The position numbers and the translations under genes were made by a program. DNA of 64,000 nucleotides from NCBI GenBank assembly GCA_963575745.1, contig CAUYUJ010012136.1, forward strand, positions 26,001 through 90,000, written 5' to 3'. The notes beneath the pieces are model-generated. The model searched no databases. It saw only the letters and a list, made by a program, of their open reading frames with translations, and was not told where the DNA came from. Positions 1-11,740 of the stretch are shown here, piece by piece. The stretch's first letter is position 1. Each line of letters starts with the position of its first letter. This stretch comes from Prorocentrum cordatum. Its lineage: Eukaryota > Sar > Dinophyceae > Prorocentrales > Prorocentraceae.

Positions 1-336
1 ATCCCGCTTCTTTTTAGGGTTCCACGGAATTTGTTTCTGACAACAGTTCGCAGTTGTACGTCCCCCCATGGGGGTATCCACAATATGTTCTTTCAAGGGG
101 GTGGTACGTTGCGCTGTTTATGACGCGACCCATGGCGAAACTTATTGCTTACCTGTGTTGGAGTGGCTGGCGCAAGCCATGGCGCAAGCTGAATCGCCAC
201 TCGCAGCGCAAATCATCGTCCTCCCTATGTCTTGCCCCTCCCCTCCCTTCCTCCGATCCCTTCGCCCTCATTCCCCCCCGCTATCTGTTACCCTTCGTTT
301 TCAAGGACTTCCACAAACCACGCGCGGCAGGGAATG

Positions 337-925
337 AGTATACCCCCCAAGTGGGGCACGATCGAAGACGGAAAGGGCGGGCATCCAGGGTTTGGGATAT
401 GCATATTGCATGACGCGCGAGCATATAAGAGCGAACGTTATTTAAATGATGTTCGTTGTTGTTGTTGGTGCGGTTGTTGTTGTGGTAGGAGGCAAGTCCA
501 CTAAGTTGGCGGAGGCGTAGCCACGACGACAAGGGCTCCTGCTCGATACTTCCTCACGGTTTACCCCGAGAGCCCCTGGCCAAGAAAACCCTCGAACTCA
601 GGAACGGCGCTCTCGCTCGATATTCTCCCGTAGTTCAAGCAAGCTGGTGGCCGCCCGGACACGGCGACAAGGGCTCTTGTTCGATATTCTGTCCCTAAGT
701 ATTCAGAGAACCCCTAGCCGGAGAGGCCCCCGAACTCAGGAATGGCGTTCTCGCTCGAGATTTCTTCGCGTTTCAGTCAGGGGCCGACAAGGAAAATACT
801 CCCTGTGAAAAGGGGTGCAATCGAACATGCAGTGGGCGGGTATCGAGGGCTCGGGTATACGGAATGCAAGACACGCGTGCCACTAAGAGCGAACAGTCTT
901 AACATTATAGTTGTTGTTGTTGTTG
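337..925. repeat. Diverged direct repeat ending in GTT tracts
   Basis: The stretch at about 337-475 recurs in diverged form at about 790-925. Both copies share a 'gtata...cc' start, a 'gggcgggtat/gggcgggcat' middle, an 'agagcgaac' segment and then a run of GTT triplets. Between them, a second block (about 526-625 and 662-760) is also present twice, each copy with 'cgacaagggctc', 'ccgaactcagga' and 'ctcgctcga'. No coding signal is seen in either block. Confidence 0.6.
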
Positions 926-947
926 TCGACGTCGTTGCTGTTGTTGC

Positions 948-986
<39 letters not shown>

Positions 987-1083
987 CGTTTTAGTCCCCG
1001 TCGTCGTTGTTGTTTTCGTCCTCGTCGTCGTCGTCGTCGGCCCGCCGCCGCCGCCGTCGCCGTCGTTGTTGTCGTCGTCGTCG
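905..1083. repeat. GTT/CGT trinucleotide tract
   Basis: Nearly pure GTT triplets (about 905-985) pass into CGT and GCC triplets (about 1000-1083). All frames stay open only because the sequence is low complexity. The right edge abuts the start of the decayed retroelement region and a weak spliced-leader-like match at 1078-1099. Confidence 0.85.
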
Positions 1084-1559
1084 CCCATGTGGGTTCAAGT
1101 GCCATCAGAGCATCGACCTCAGTTCCACGACAAACTTCCCAGACGTTAACCCCCGGGCTTCGCTTGCCACGCATTTTGTCTGGCCCAACCAACCTATCAC
1201 ATTTCGACGAGTGGTCGCTTCTGCTTCTTCGGCTGCCGATGCTGTTGTCCCTCAGGCCGCGGGCCTTCTCGCAGCTCCGAGTTTGCCAGATTTCGGACTT
1301 GGTGGGCCGCCCGTTGCGCCGATCAACGTTGACAAAATGCCCGGGGGAAAAACAAACATCTCGACGGTGGCGTGACTGGCATCGACGAGGACGCGATCGA
1401 GACTGACGACGGGAAAAAAGATGTCCAGCTTTCGGCGGGAGCCGCTCTGCAGTTGCGCAGACCCTAGCAGCGTTCCCTAAAGGTGTGGATGCATGTGAAG
1501 CTATGCGACTCGTGCTTTCACGAATGATTTTCGCAAAGTCATGGCCGAATAGCTTTATC

Positions 1560-2230
1560 CCCTCGAGCTGAGAGTACACAATTGCGCCACCAAGGTACAG
1601 AACATCGAGAAGAGTGTGGTTGGCCTGCGCAACGAGTTCGGTGACTTCAAGGTTCGGGCTGGCGTTTTTGAGAGCGGTGGCAGTGGAGGTGGCGCAGGAT
1701 ATGCTGGAAATGGTGTTGCACGCGACCCTCGCGTGGGCAGCGACAGCGCAAACTCGTAGGGATCAGCTATCTGGCCATCGGTTTACCGCACCCCCGTAAA
1801 CAAGAGGCACACCGTGTGTGTCGGTGGTTTTCAGTACATGCGTTGAAGATATCGAGATTCCAAGCACTTTGAAAGAGACGCTCAGAGCCACATCGTTGAA
1901 GTGAGCAGTTTTGTCGCAGCCGACTGTTACGCTGACAGGTTTCAGATTGAGCTCGGGAGTTCACAACGCACGTGGGACTGCAAGGTGAACACGAAGAGCA
2001 ATCAATTCAGCGCAGTTTTGTCGTCCAGGCACGTTCGCCTTGCCTGATCCATTGTGGCAAATGACAGGTGCGGCACACCATTGACAAGTTCCCTGAGGAG
2101 CTGTCCTGACAGAGCCGAGCTTCCCACGCCAAGAACTTTGCGAAGCCAAAGTTGGAGGCCACTTGGCCGACTCTGACGGAAGATCAGCTGCAGCTCATGG
2201 CTGCCATTTTCATGGAAGGGGTTTCGGTGA
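1560..2230 (+). pseudogene. Decayed retroelement-like ORF: coiled coil plus RRM-like segment
   Basis: Read across frames with several stops, the sequence gives a short helical stretch ('KVQNIEKSVVGL') near 1600, a Gly/Ser-rich linker, then 'RHTVCVGGFQYM' near 1805-1840 and 'RHTIDKFPEELS' near 2070-2105. A coiled coil, then an RRM-like 'VGGF' strand, then an 'LW..ID...EEL' helix is, as I recall it, a common order in repeated dinoflagellate ORFs next to endonuclease/RT genes. In-frame stops and frame changes indicate a dead copy. The assignment rests on pattern memory, not an alignment. It could be a decayed host RNA-binding gene instead. Confidence 0.35.
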
Positions 2231-4200
2231 TTTTATTGCGCAAGTATTGGCCGCCAGAGGTGATGCCGCGGAACCCGATGAAGACCCCGATGCGCAGCTG
2301 TCGCACTTTCGACCTGGAGGTCGCGAGCGGCGCCCAGGGGTGGTTCGGCGCGGTCGGCGAGGATATTACTTTGAGTCAGCACCTGGGCAAGATGAACGGC
2401 CCGCCGCGCCGCGCTGGGCTTCCTTCTGGCGACGACACTGCTATCCTCTCTCGGATTTGTCGGACGGGGTCCTTTGAAGAGTGCCCCGCGGGGGCTAGAG
2501 CTTCTTGGAGCGGAGTTCCACTGGGCCATGTTCTGCAATCGAGAGTTCACGACGTGCGACATTTTGCAAACGACGAGACAGCTGGCCATCCTGCAACCCC
2601 AGGGCTGCCCCATACCGGGGCTGAAAATGGGACCAGCGATCGCGGTGCATGAGGCGCTCAAGGCCATCTTTTTGATCGACCCCGCGCTAGGCCTTTCTTT
2701 TTGATCGACCCCGCGCAGATGCCGACGCCTCCGTCGACGCGAACAGACCGGCCGCGACTACGGCGGGCTCTTGCACTGCCGGCGCGAAAACCTGAAAGAC
2801 AGACGCGTTCCACGTGTTCGCAGAGAGCAATATTCCCATCCTGATCAACGCCTGGAACGAGCCCAAAGGCAGGCTCCTGCGCGTGCTTCTACGACGGGAA
2901 GTCAAAGCCGCGCCGTCTGGACTTCGTCAGCTTGTCGGATCGCGCGAAGTTCTTATGATTCTCAGCCGCGACGCTGCGCGGCATGTAAGAGTGACCATTG
3001 TCCCTCGTCGCTCGATTGTTTGCCGCTCGCAGGCCGAATTCAGAATATTATCCGAGCGTGGCGCGCGGTGTCAAGATTAAGCCTGCGCTTTGGCTCTCTG
3101 ATCGCATTTCTGCCGGGCGGGTCGAGGACGCGGCGGGAGTCGACCGTAGTTTCAGGACAGATAATGGGCCCAGTGACGTGCGTTTTTGCTTGTGCAGCGA
3201 CGAGCGTGTCGCGCCAGATTCGAAGCCACAAACCCACGGGTCTGTAGTCTTTCTGGGCCTAGGGCCCCCCCAGCACTCGAGGGCCCTCGGGGCCCTAGTC
3301 GAACCAATCTTCCACGCGCGTAGTTCGTCAATCTCGGCCCAGCGGACCAGGGCTACTTAGCGAGCATCAGGCGCACTAGCAACGCCGCTGAGTTGTCGGG
3401 GGCGCTCGAGACGCCTCCGGCCGCTGGGTTTGCATCTGCCGATGGGCCAGGCCATCGCCCCGATGGGCGCCCCGCTGGAGGTCGTCTTCGATTCGACTTG
3501 CGTCCCAGGGGTCCCTGAAGGGAAGTTCTGGCCCAGACGCAATGTCATCCTGTCGTTCTTGGCTCGGTGCATCTGGGGCCTGGCGCAGCGGGGCCCCCCT
3601 GCGTGTTTTTTCCGCGGGTCAAGGGATGTTGCGCCGCAGTTGATCGCTCAGCTGACGCCGGGGGCCGCGATGCCCAGGGGCCCCGCGGGGGCTCGCAAGT
3701 GGATCCGCCGTCGCCCATGCGCCCACCCAGTTCTGAATGTTCAGGGGCTCCGCCAGTGCCCGGGAGATGCCGACGCCCCCGACGTAGAGTTGCAGCTCAT
3801 TCTCTGACCTTTGCCCCCAGCACAACCAGCTGGGATCTTCGGGCCGTCTTCTGGCGAGGCCCTGGGCGGGCCTCGCAAGACCGTTTTCGCCGAGCCGACC
3901 TGCAGCGCAACGGGGTGTTCCACGCTCCGAGCGGGTAACAGCGAGGCGCGACCGCCCGATTTCCCTTTGCCTTCCCCCGGGCGTGTTTATCCTCGGCGGC
4001 GAGCCAGATCGCCGCGAACAGCGGCGAGAAAGCTTCCCTGGGACAACCTCGGGCATCGATGGGGGCATCCCTTGAGTCGAAGGATTGAAACTGTTCGACG
4101 AGCGCGGGAGGTCGAGGAGGGCCCTGCTGCGAGGCGCACGGTGGCGATGTTGTCTGGCAGCGTTCTCGAAGACTGAAGGGATCCGAAGCTGATTAAGCGG
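2230..4200 (+). other. Decayed, unassigned region, possibly retroelement interior
   Basis: Several open stretches of 70-190 codons overlap in different frames, with no motif I can name securely. A few segments such as 'NIPILINAWNEP' near 2835-2870 read like protein. The position between the RRM-like remnant and the possible RT remnant suggests the middle of a decayed element, but that is inference from position only. Confidence 0.25.
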
Positions 4201-4479
4201 GCGCGGCAGCAATGGGATCTCTCGATTTTAGATTCCTTGCCCGAGAGGCTAGATGCCTATTTGATCAGTAAGTGTTGGCCGGACTCCAGCCGGGAGCCCG
4301 TTGCAGGGGGGGTCAGGTCGCCGCGGCAATTTCGAGTGCTTTCAACGCGGAAGCCCCGGGTATCCTCGCGGAGTTGTTTGGCTTGCGCCCAGTTGACCGC
4401 CCCGGCAAGGCGCGAGGCCCCATCTTTCGACGGAGCCAAGCCATTTGGCTGGCCAAAGTGCGCGGCGCGCGCAAGGTGT

Positions 4480-4850
4480 CAGATGTGGGCCCGTCGCCTG
4501 CTGCGTTGATTATCGATGTGCCTCGGAAGGCTGGTCGAGCTCATCAGCATGCTTCTCTCGCGTTTTCAGTTTGTCTTTCGCCGTGGCTATCCGGCGCGCG
4601 AGGTGGCGGCCGCTGTGCGAGCCCTGGTGGAAGGGGCAGTGCAGTTCCGAGACCCGCCATGCCTCGGGGGGGGGGCCTCCATGACGCATGCGATCACGCG
4701 CGTCATGCCCATATCTTGCGCAATCACACGAAGCGCGACGTATCTCGCATACTTACAGCAGCACGGCTACGGATATTCCGAGAGCCATTCTGAGTTTTTA
4801 CATCCGGGGGTCGCGCCTACTAGGGTGAGTTCCTGGACGCGCATTGATTG
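4480..4850 (+). pseudogene. Possible reverse transcriptase remnant
   Basis: The reading 'FRRGYPAREVAAAVRALVEG' at about 4572-4630 resembles the segment of LINE reverse transcriptases that precedes motif A, where 'F..GR...E.....R.LV..A' leads to the first catalytic Asp. The Asp motif and the YADD-type motif that should follow cannot be found, and the surrounding frames are broken. If correct, this is a third, much decayed retroelement on the plus strand. A chance match in GC-rich sequence remains possible. Confidence 0.3.
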
Positions 4851-4999
4851 CAGGGGTTCAGAGGATCCGAGGCTTCTCGGCCAATTCCTGGACGCCCCAT
4901 TTGCAGAGTTTGTGACTCTGTGCGGTAAAAGTGGCTGGGGGCATCCACTGCAGCCCGCAGACCTTGCGACTCTTGGGCGCCCGAACAACAAAAACGCCT

Positions 5000-5700
5000 C
5001 ACACAGGAGCTCCAGATCCAGCAGAGATTGCCCATCATGGTCTTCGCTGAAATATCGAACTGTTCGCCAGTTCGCCGCAGCTGCTATGAGCGATGCGGAT
5101 CTCGCGGCATCGCCATCTTTAGGACTCGGCGCTCGTGCGCGGCGCTGCCCACAGGCTGACGCTGGACGACGGCAGCAGACTCGGCGGCGATATTCCGCAC
5201 AGCAGAGGGATTAGTTCCACGCATCCCCCGTGGAGGAGGTTTCAGGATGCTGGGGGCCTGCGCCACGAGGGGCAAGTCAGCTACAGAAGCTCTGCGTCGT
5301 GGTATCCGCGGGGCCTGGGTTGCGTTCGGGAAACACGCGTCTTCCCTTTGCAACCGCAGAACCAGCCTCGGGAAACGCCTTGGGATCCTGGATTCGACGG
5401 TTCGGCGGGCCGCTGTCTTTTGCTTCGGAGGCTTGAATTTCACGCGACAGGAATTCAACTGAATTCGAGCAGCCCAGACCAGGATGCTTTAGTACATGGT
5501 CGGCTTCAACCGATATACAACCGGTGCAAACCGATATGCAGCGTTTACACCGACAGATGGCCGACAATGCCAATATCACGCCGCCACCTGTTGGAATGAC
5601 TGCGTCCTGGTGTTGAATTATCGACGGCTTGGGCTTCTCGCCAAGATGCGTGCACGACCCCGACACCATTTCATCGCTTGCCCGTCGGAACAAGGATTTC
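5000..5700. other. No gene seen
   Basis: Open frames here overlap on both strands without a recognisable motif. A short run of 'aaccgatat' and 'caaccg' words occurs at about 5508-5550. Nothing else is supported. Confidence 0.4.
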
Positions 5701-5710
5701 AGCGGAGACC

Positions 5711-5875
5711 CATGCCAAGAAACACCGTGCTTGCCTCCAGGGTGTGTTGGGTTTCTTGGGTTTCGGTGGCTTTGCTGTGGAAGGCGTGACGTTCCCACAC
5801 CAACAATCCATGGACGCCCTAGGGTCTCAGGTTTTTTTGTCTGGCAGGTTTTTATGTGTGGGCTTGCCTCCACTG
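5711..5875 (+). repeat. Dispersed repeat A, copy 1
   Basis: This is one of four same-strand copies of an ~115-180 bp repeat (others at 41602-41715, 48714-48893 and 61995-62180). Shared landmarks are 'tgccaagaa', 'cttgcctccagggtg', 'gggtttcttgggttt', 'gcgtgacgttccc', 'ggggtctcag' and a G/T-rich end. No terminal inverted repeat is evident, so it looks more like a SINE or a fragment of a larger family than a MITE. Confidence 0.75.
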
Positions 5876-5879
5876 TACG

Positions 5880-7457
5880 CGTTTCGTGTCTCGAGGTGGG
5901 AACACACAAGTTAATCAAAAGTATGGCCTGGGCTGGAAGATTGTCGCCCTGGGCTCTGAAGAATGGCGTGCCTCCGATACATATTGGCTTTCCTGGAGGA
6001 GACAAGTGTTCGGAGCCCTTCGGTCGGATCAGAAACCAAAGCGATGCGAGGACGCCCGATGGGTACATTTGAGTTTCCAGCGCTACGCCGCTTTAGCCTC
6101 TGAGCCCGTTTATCATAGGACCGTTGGTGCCTGATTGTGTGTTTGGATCGAGTTGGGGGATTTTGCAACGTTGCTTCTCGCATGTAGATCCTGTCGCGCC
6201 TGGTCGCCCAGGCATACCTTTTTTCAGACTTCAACGCTCACCAACCGCCAGGACTTCAGCGTCGCCTCGGGGCGCGTCGCCGTCGTCATCGTCGTCGTCG
6301 CCCGTCGTGGCTCGTCGTTTCCCACCTCCCCACGAGGAGGGGCTGGAGGGGAAGCAGGGGCAGGGAACAGGACGGGAGGAGGGAACGTCGGCCTGCGCAT
6401 GAGGGCTGCGAGCTGCCCCCGTGGAGTCCCGAGCCTTCGGCCCCAGTAGCTCTGAAGGGGGCGGCTCTGGCTTCACCCAAGATGGATCGATCATGGGTCA
6501 CCCGCAGGGGAACGAAGGCAGCCGCGCTGTGTCCTCCGCGGGCTGGGCTGGAGGGATGTCTTTCTCTTGGCGGTGCGTTCGGGAGGGAAGGCATAGGGGG
6601 GGGGGCCTTCTCTGCAGGCTCAGAAGGTTTTCGGTGTTGTGCTCAGTTGTTTTGTGCCTTCTCCGAAGCCACAGGGGGCCATTCAGAAGGCAGACTTGAT
6701 GCCCCGCCGCCTTGTGAGAAGGCCTGCGCGCCGCAGATTCTCCAAAAGGGTGCCGCGAGGGCGCGAATCTGATCCTGAGGTGAAGTCGATCTCGGCCTCT
6801 CAGGTGCAAGCGCGGCCTTTGTTTGGGCCCCGAGTCAGCCCCGACCCCCTGCGAGGTGCAGCCAACTGCGAGGTGCTGCCAAGGAGGCTCGATCGGTCGG
6901 TACGTTCTTTCGGCGGCGCGCCCAGTTGGAAGGCAGAGGGGGCGGGCTTCCTCAGAAAGCTTGGGAAGCCTCCAGCCTTCTGAGAAGCTTCCTGAACCTC
7001 CATTTTTCAGGAGGCTGGAGGGTTTCTGAGGACCCCCGCCGCCTTCTTAAAGGGCCCGCCCCTTTTCACTTTCTTCCTGGGCGCGCCGCCGTTGCCCTGG
7101 GGGTTGGCGGTTGTCGATTTAGCGCTTGTGCAAGTTGGTGTTGCAACTCTGTAAGCAAGTAGTCGCCTCCTGGATCCTGGTGGAAGCCAGCGGAGCGTCG
7201 ACCGATCGGACACAGACTAGACCTCGTCCCCGCTAGTTACGGCCAGCGCATAACTGTTCCGCTGTCTCAGCCCTTTGGGGGACCAGCGGAGTGCTGCACT
7301 GCAACGCAGAGTAAAGATCGCTTTAGGGAGGCAAGAGGGGGCGAGAGGAGGAAAGGGTGATGAGTAGGACAAGACGGGAGAGGAGGGGGAGGAAGAGGAT
7401 GAGCAGGCGCAGGAGGAGGAGGAGGCTTCGCCGCCTCTGCGATCTGCGAAGGCAAGC

Positions 7458-7460
<3 letters not shown>
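5880..7460. other. No gene seen; imperfect inverted repeats
   Basis: Short CGT triplets lie at about 6270-6305. Around 6930-7050 the words 'gaagcctccagcc' and 'ggaggctggaggg' face each other, suggesting a foldback. The long open frames are shadows of GC-rich sequence, and no domain is recognisable. Confidence 0.4.
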
Positions 7461-7462
<2 letters not shown>

Positions 7463-7489
<27 letters not shown>

Positions 7490-7578
7490 CAGGGGGAGGC
7501 GCAGCAGGAGCTCCTCGCCCCCCTGCGCGATATCCAGGAGGAGCGAGAGGAAGAGGAGGAGTAGGGGATGACGATGAC

Positions 7579-7627
<49 letters not shown>

Positions 7628-7673
7628 CTGATGATGATGAAGATGAAGATGCTGATGATGAAGATGCTGATGC

Positions 7674-7723
<50 letters not shown>

Positions 7724-7890
7724 GTGATGGTGATGGTGATGGTGATGGTGGTGATGGTGATGACGATGATGATCATGATGATGATGCTGCTGATGATGAT
7801 GATGGTGGTAGTGGAGATGATGATGATGCCGATGATGGTGATGATGATGATGGTGATGATGAGGATGATGATGATGATGATGATGATGAC

Positions 7891-7954
<64 letters not shown>

Positions 7955-8466
7955 GCGCTGGTGATGATGGTGATGGTGATGTTGATGATGATGATGATGA
8001 GGAGGAGGAGGAAGAGGAGGAGGAGGACGACGACGACGAGAAGGAGGACTTCTACGTTGAGTTTGGCGGCGACGCTGGCGACGACGACGACAATGCCGCT
8101 GACGCTGGCGAGGCCGACGGCAGCAGCGACGCCGACGAGGGGTATTTCGTTGACGCTCGTCGCTGGCGGCAACGACGGCGAGCGCGGCAGGGGCAGGGCG
8201 GCGGTGGCGCCACGCCGCGCTCGTCTGGCGTCGCATTCGAGCTGCAGCTGCGGCTGGACGCTGGCCGGCAGGTGCTCAGCGACAAGGCACCCCGTCGTCG
8301 TCCTCGTCGTCGTTGTCGTCTTCGTCGCCGTCGTCGTCGTCGTCCTCGGCGACAGCGTCGTCGTCGTGGTCGCCGTCTTCGTCATCCTCGTCGCCTTCGG
8401 CATCTTTGTCGACTTCGTCGTTGTCTTCGTCGTCGTCGTTTCGGTCGTCGTATTGGTCGTCGTCGT
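7463..8466. repeat. GA, GAT and CGT microsatellite block
   Basis: A GA dinucleotide run (about 7463-7490) is followed by about 430 bp of GAT/GAC/GGT triplets (7566-8012), GAG/GAC triplets, a short more complex stretch (8045-8285) and CGT triplets (8296-8466). The poly-Asp, poly-Met and poly-His frames are artefacts of the repeat. The stretch at 8045-8285 reads as acidic protein but cannot be separated from low complexity. Confidence 0.85.
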
Positions 8467-8515
8467 CCCGCCCCCCATCGCCCGCATACTTCCCCTTCTC
8501 TGCCTCCTCCGGCGC

Positions 8516-8862
8516 CTCTTTCTTCCTCCTCCTCCTCCCATTCCCCTCCTCGCCCTCTTGTTCCTTTTCTGGTGTCTCCTGCTCTTGCTCCTCTTGCATG
8601 TGGATTGCCCCCCCTCGCTCAAACGGGGAGTCGGAGCAGGAGGAGGCGGGGGGCCTATTCCGCCCTTCACCTCCTCTGCCTCCTCCGACGCCTCTTCTTC
8701 CTCCTCCTTCTCCCGTTCCCCTCCTCGCCCTGCGATTCCCTTTCTGGTGTCTCCTGCTCCTGCTCCTCTTGCATGTGGGTTGCTCCCCTTGCTCAAAGGG
8801 GGCGTCGGAGCAGGAAGAGGTGGGGGGTCTATCCCACCCTTCACCTCCTGCACTTACTCCTC
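8516..8862. repeat. Two tandem copies of a ~174-bp unit
   Basis: The unit beginning near 8516 recurs near 8690. Each copy carries 'ctggtgtctcctgctc', 'ctcttgcatgtgg', a 'gctcaaa.gggg' core, 'gtcggagcagga' and 'cccttcacctcct'. Divergence is modest. The repeat lies inside a C/T-rich region. Confidence 0.7.
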
Positions 8863-9054
8863 GAAGAGCCACCGGCTTCGCGCCGTGCTAAGCAATGGGA
8901 TGCTGTAGCCTGAAAGCTTCCTCCCCCTCCTCCGCATGTCTCATCTTGCTCCTTGTCCTTATGCTCCGTCTCCTTCACCTCCTCATCATTCCGCTCTTTC
9001 CCCCCTCGCCGTCTCCCAGAGGAAGGATAAGTAGAAGGACGGGGATGAGGACGA

Positions 9055-9145
9055 GGAGGGAGGATGAGGAGGAGGAGGAGGAAGAGGAGGAGGATGAAGA
9101 GAATAAGGAGGAGGAGGAGGAGGAGGAGGAGGAGGAGGGGTGGGA
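9055..9145. repeat. GAG tract
   Basis: This is a nearly pure run of GAG/GGA triplets, with CTC-type pyrimidine bias on the other strand. It has no coding value. Confidence 0.8.
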
Positions 9146-9519
9146 GTAGGAGTGGGAGTGGGAGCGGGAGTCAAGTTGGCCAGGTCTAGTGAATCAGAGG
9201 GCCACGCCCATTTTTATTTCCCCACACAACATGATAATCAAGTGTGGCACACTTCGATGTGGGATTGAAATGCATTCGGAAATGCGTTCCCATCTCGCAA
9301 ACCGAAGGCGTTCTCGCGCGCCCCCACTTCCGACGACGTGGCGAGAGGGAACCGACGCGGGCCGCGCAGGGGCGGGGGCGGCAAGACTTCTGATATAGGA
9401 GTGGCGGAGACGAAGCATGCGCCATGCTGACACAGCACTGGCACTCCCACTCACAGACTGCGCGGCGCTTGGGCGAGGTCAGAAAGAGCGTGTTCTGTGG
9501 TCTCTTGGGGGGGGGGAGG

Positions 9520-10960
9520 GTTTGGAACTGGAATCCCCCCCCTGGACAGAGGGGGGGGGTTCGACCCCCCCCCCCCTCCCGTGACGGAGGGGGGGGGGTT
9601 CAACCCCCCCCTGCTTCCCCTCTCCTCGGGCCGGCGCTTGCGTCGGGGCGGCGGCGGCTGGCGACGGCGGCGGGGACGACGATTTCCATTTCTGGGCCGG
9701 CATCGGCAAGTGCCTGCGGCGGCGGGCGGCGGTGGCGGGGAGCGTCGACGAGGACGACGGTGGTGGTGGTGGTGGTGGTGGTGGTGGTGGTGGTGGTGGT
9801 GGTGGTGGTGGTGGTGGTGGGTTGTGGCGGTGGTGGCGGTAGCGGTGGTGGTGGTTGTGGTGGTGATGGTGTGGTGGTTTGTTGTGGTGGTGGTGGTTGT
9901 GGCGGTTGGTGGTGGTGGTGGTGGTTTGGTGGTGGTTTGGTGGTGGTGTGGTGGTGGTTTTTGGTGGTGGTGGTGGGTTGTGGTGGTGGTGGTGGTGGTG
10001 GTGATGGTGGTTTGGTGTTGGTGTGGTGGTGATTTGTGGTGGTGGTGGTGGGTTGTGGTTGTGGCGGTGGTTTGTGGAGGTGGTGTTGGTGATGCTGGTG
10101 GCGGTGGTGTTGGTGGTGGTGTGGTGGTTTGTGGTGGTGGTGGTGGTGGGTTGTGCTGGTGGTGGTGGTGGTGGCGGCGGTGGGTGTTCTGGTGTGGTAG
10201 ATTGTGGTGCTGGTGGTGGTAGTGGTGGTGGGTTTTCGTGGTGGGGGTGGTGGAGGTGATGGTGACTTGTGGTGGTGGTTGTGGTGGTGGTGGCTGTGGT
10301 GGTTGTGTTGGTTATGTGCTGCTGTTGGTGGTGGTGGTGGGTTTTTGTGGTGGTGGTGGCGGTGGTGGTTGTGGCGGTGGGTGTTCTGGTGTGGTAGATT
10401 CTGCGGGTGGTGGCAGTGGTGGTGGGTTTTTGTGGTGGTGGTGGTGGTGATGGTGCGTTGTGGTGGTGGTTGTGGTGGTGATGGTAGCTGTGGTGGTTGT
10501 GTTGGTTTTGTGGTGTTGTTTCGTGGTGGTGGTGGTGGGTTGAGGCGGTGGTGGTGGTGGTAGTGGTGGTGGTGGTAGTGGTGGTAATCGTCGCTGCGTC
10601 CCCGCCGTCGCCGGCGCCAGCGCCGGCGCTGCTGGCCGGCGCCAGCGCCAGCGCCGGCGCGAGGGGTGGGGGTGGGGGGGGGGTTGGAACCCCCCTCCCC
10701 CAGCGCCAGGGGGCGGAGGGGGGAGAGAGGGTTTGAACCCCCCCCCCTTGAGCTGCCTCTGGTCATCGTCGCTGTGTCCCCGCCGTGGGCGCTGCTGGCG
10801 GCCGCCAGGGCCGGCGCCGAGGAGGGGGGGGTGGGGGGTTTGAACCCCCCCCCCTCTCTGGGAGGGTGGGGAGGGGGGTCGGGAGGGGAGGGGTTTGGGG
10901 GGAATGGAGTCCCCTTGGTTTTCATCGACAGCGCCGAGTGTTGGGGGGGGGGGCCCGCCC
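9520..10960. repeat. TGG tract flanked by inverted GC-rich arms
   Basis: About 830 bp of TGG triplets (roughly 9755-10590) is bounded by inverted arms. The left arm (about 9530-9750) and right arm (about 10590-10745) share, in opposite orientation, poly-C/poly-G blocks around 'gttcgac' or 'gttcaac' cores, then 'gccggcgc', then 'gacggcgg.ggacg'. Further poly-G/poly-C pairs around 'gtttgaac' lie at 10825-10860. The G-rich strand has strong G-quadruplex potential. It resembles a foldback element whose centre expanded as a microsatellite. Confidence 0.65.
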
Positions 10961-11740
10961 CCCGGTTTCAAACGCGCCGCCGAATGTTCTCAAGGTGTTC
11001 TCAAGGCATCCCAAGGCACTCGCCCGTGAAACGCGTTCTCTCCGAGGTCAGCACCCGTCGCTCGCATGCGCTGTGGCGAACGAGCCATGCGTCGCGCCCG
11101 CGCAGGACACCACCTCCGAGCGACCTGCGCACGGAGCCTGGGCGAGGGCGGCCCAGCGACCCTTCGCGCGGGCCCCAAAAGCATTTGCGAGTAACCAAGA
11201 TGCAGCCGCGCCGTTTGTTCCGACGCGCGGTCTTCAGTCCAGCCAATGGGGGAAACGCCGCCTCGGGTGCAGGGTTTTGCCGGAGGTTTGCCGCGGTATC
11301 GGTTTCGATTCCTGGGGCACGTTTAGTGCAAACGGCGCGACGATATGATGCACCCCGCCGAAGTGGGAACGCCCCGCTCGCGCGTCGGCGAACTGGCGTA
11401 CGATGGCAAGTGTGCGCCGCGCCCAGTCAGGAACTCGACTTCCCAGGAAAATGACAGCGTCGCGGAGGCGATAGCGACAGTTTGGCCTTTTTCACGGGAC
11501 GTGGGCCGCGCCCCATGCCTGTAACGCATTCTGCAACGTGGGCGTCTGAATATGCATGTTGACGAACAACATGGACTTAACATTGTTTTCTGACACGGAA
11601 GATGGGGCCACCAGGATTGGATCTTTATCGGTTGATTGGGTTGGTAGATTGGGAGTACATTCCAACGAAGCAGAAGTTTGTGGGTGGGAGGGTTAGATTG
11701 GGGAGGAGTCTCGGGAGGGAGCATCACGGATGGAATTGAG
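10960..11740. other. No gene seen
   Basis: This is a mixed-composition stretch without low-complexity tracts. Overlapping open frames on both strands carry no motif I recognise. Confidence 0.4.

Noticed and set aside
7357-8913. Open frames of over 500 codons on both strands encoding poly-Asp, poly-Met, poly-His and poly-Ile
   Set aside because: All come from GAT and CGT triplet tracts; every phase is open at once, so the openness carries no coding information.
9560-9615. tRNA T-arm-like 'gggttcgaccc'
   Set aside because: It is a poly-G/poly-C hairpin repeated four times around the TGG tract, with no tRNA body.
9600-10925. 441-codon minus-strand frame rich in His, Pro and Thr
   Set aside because: It is the complement of the TGG tract and its poly-C borders.
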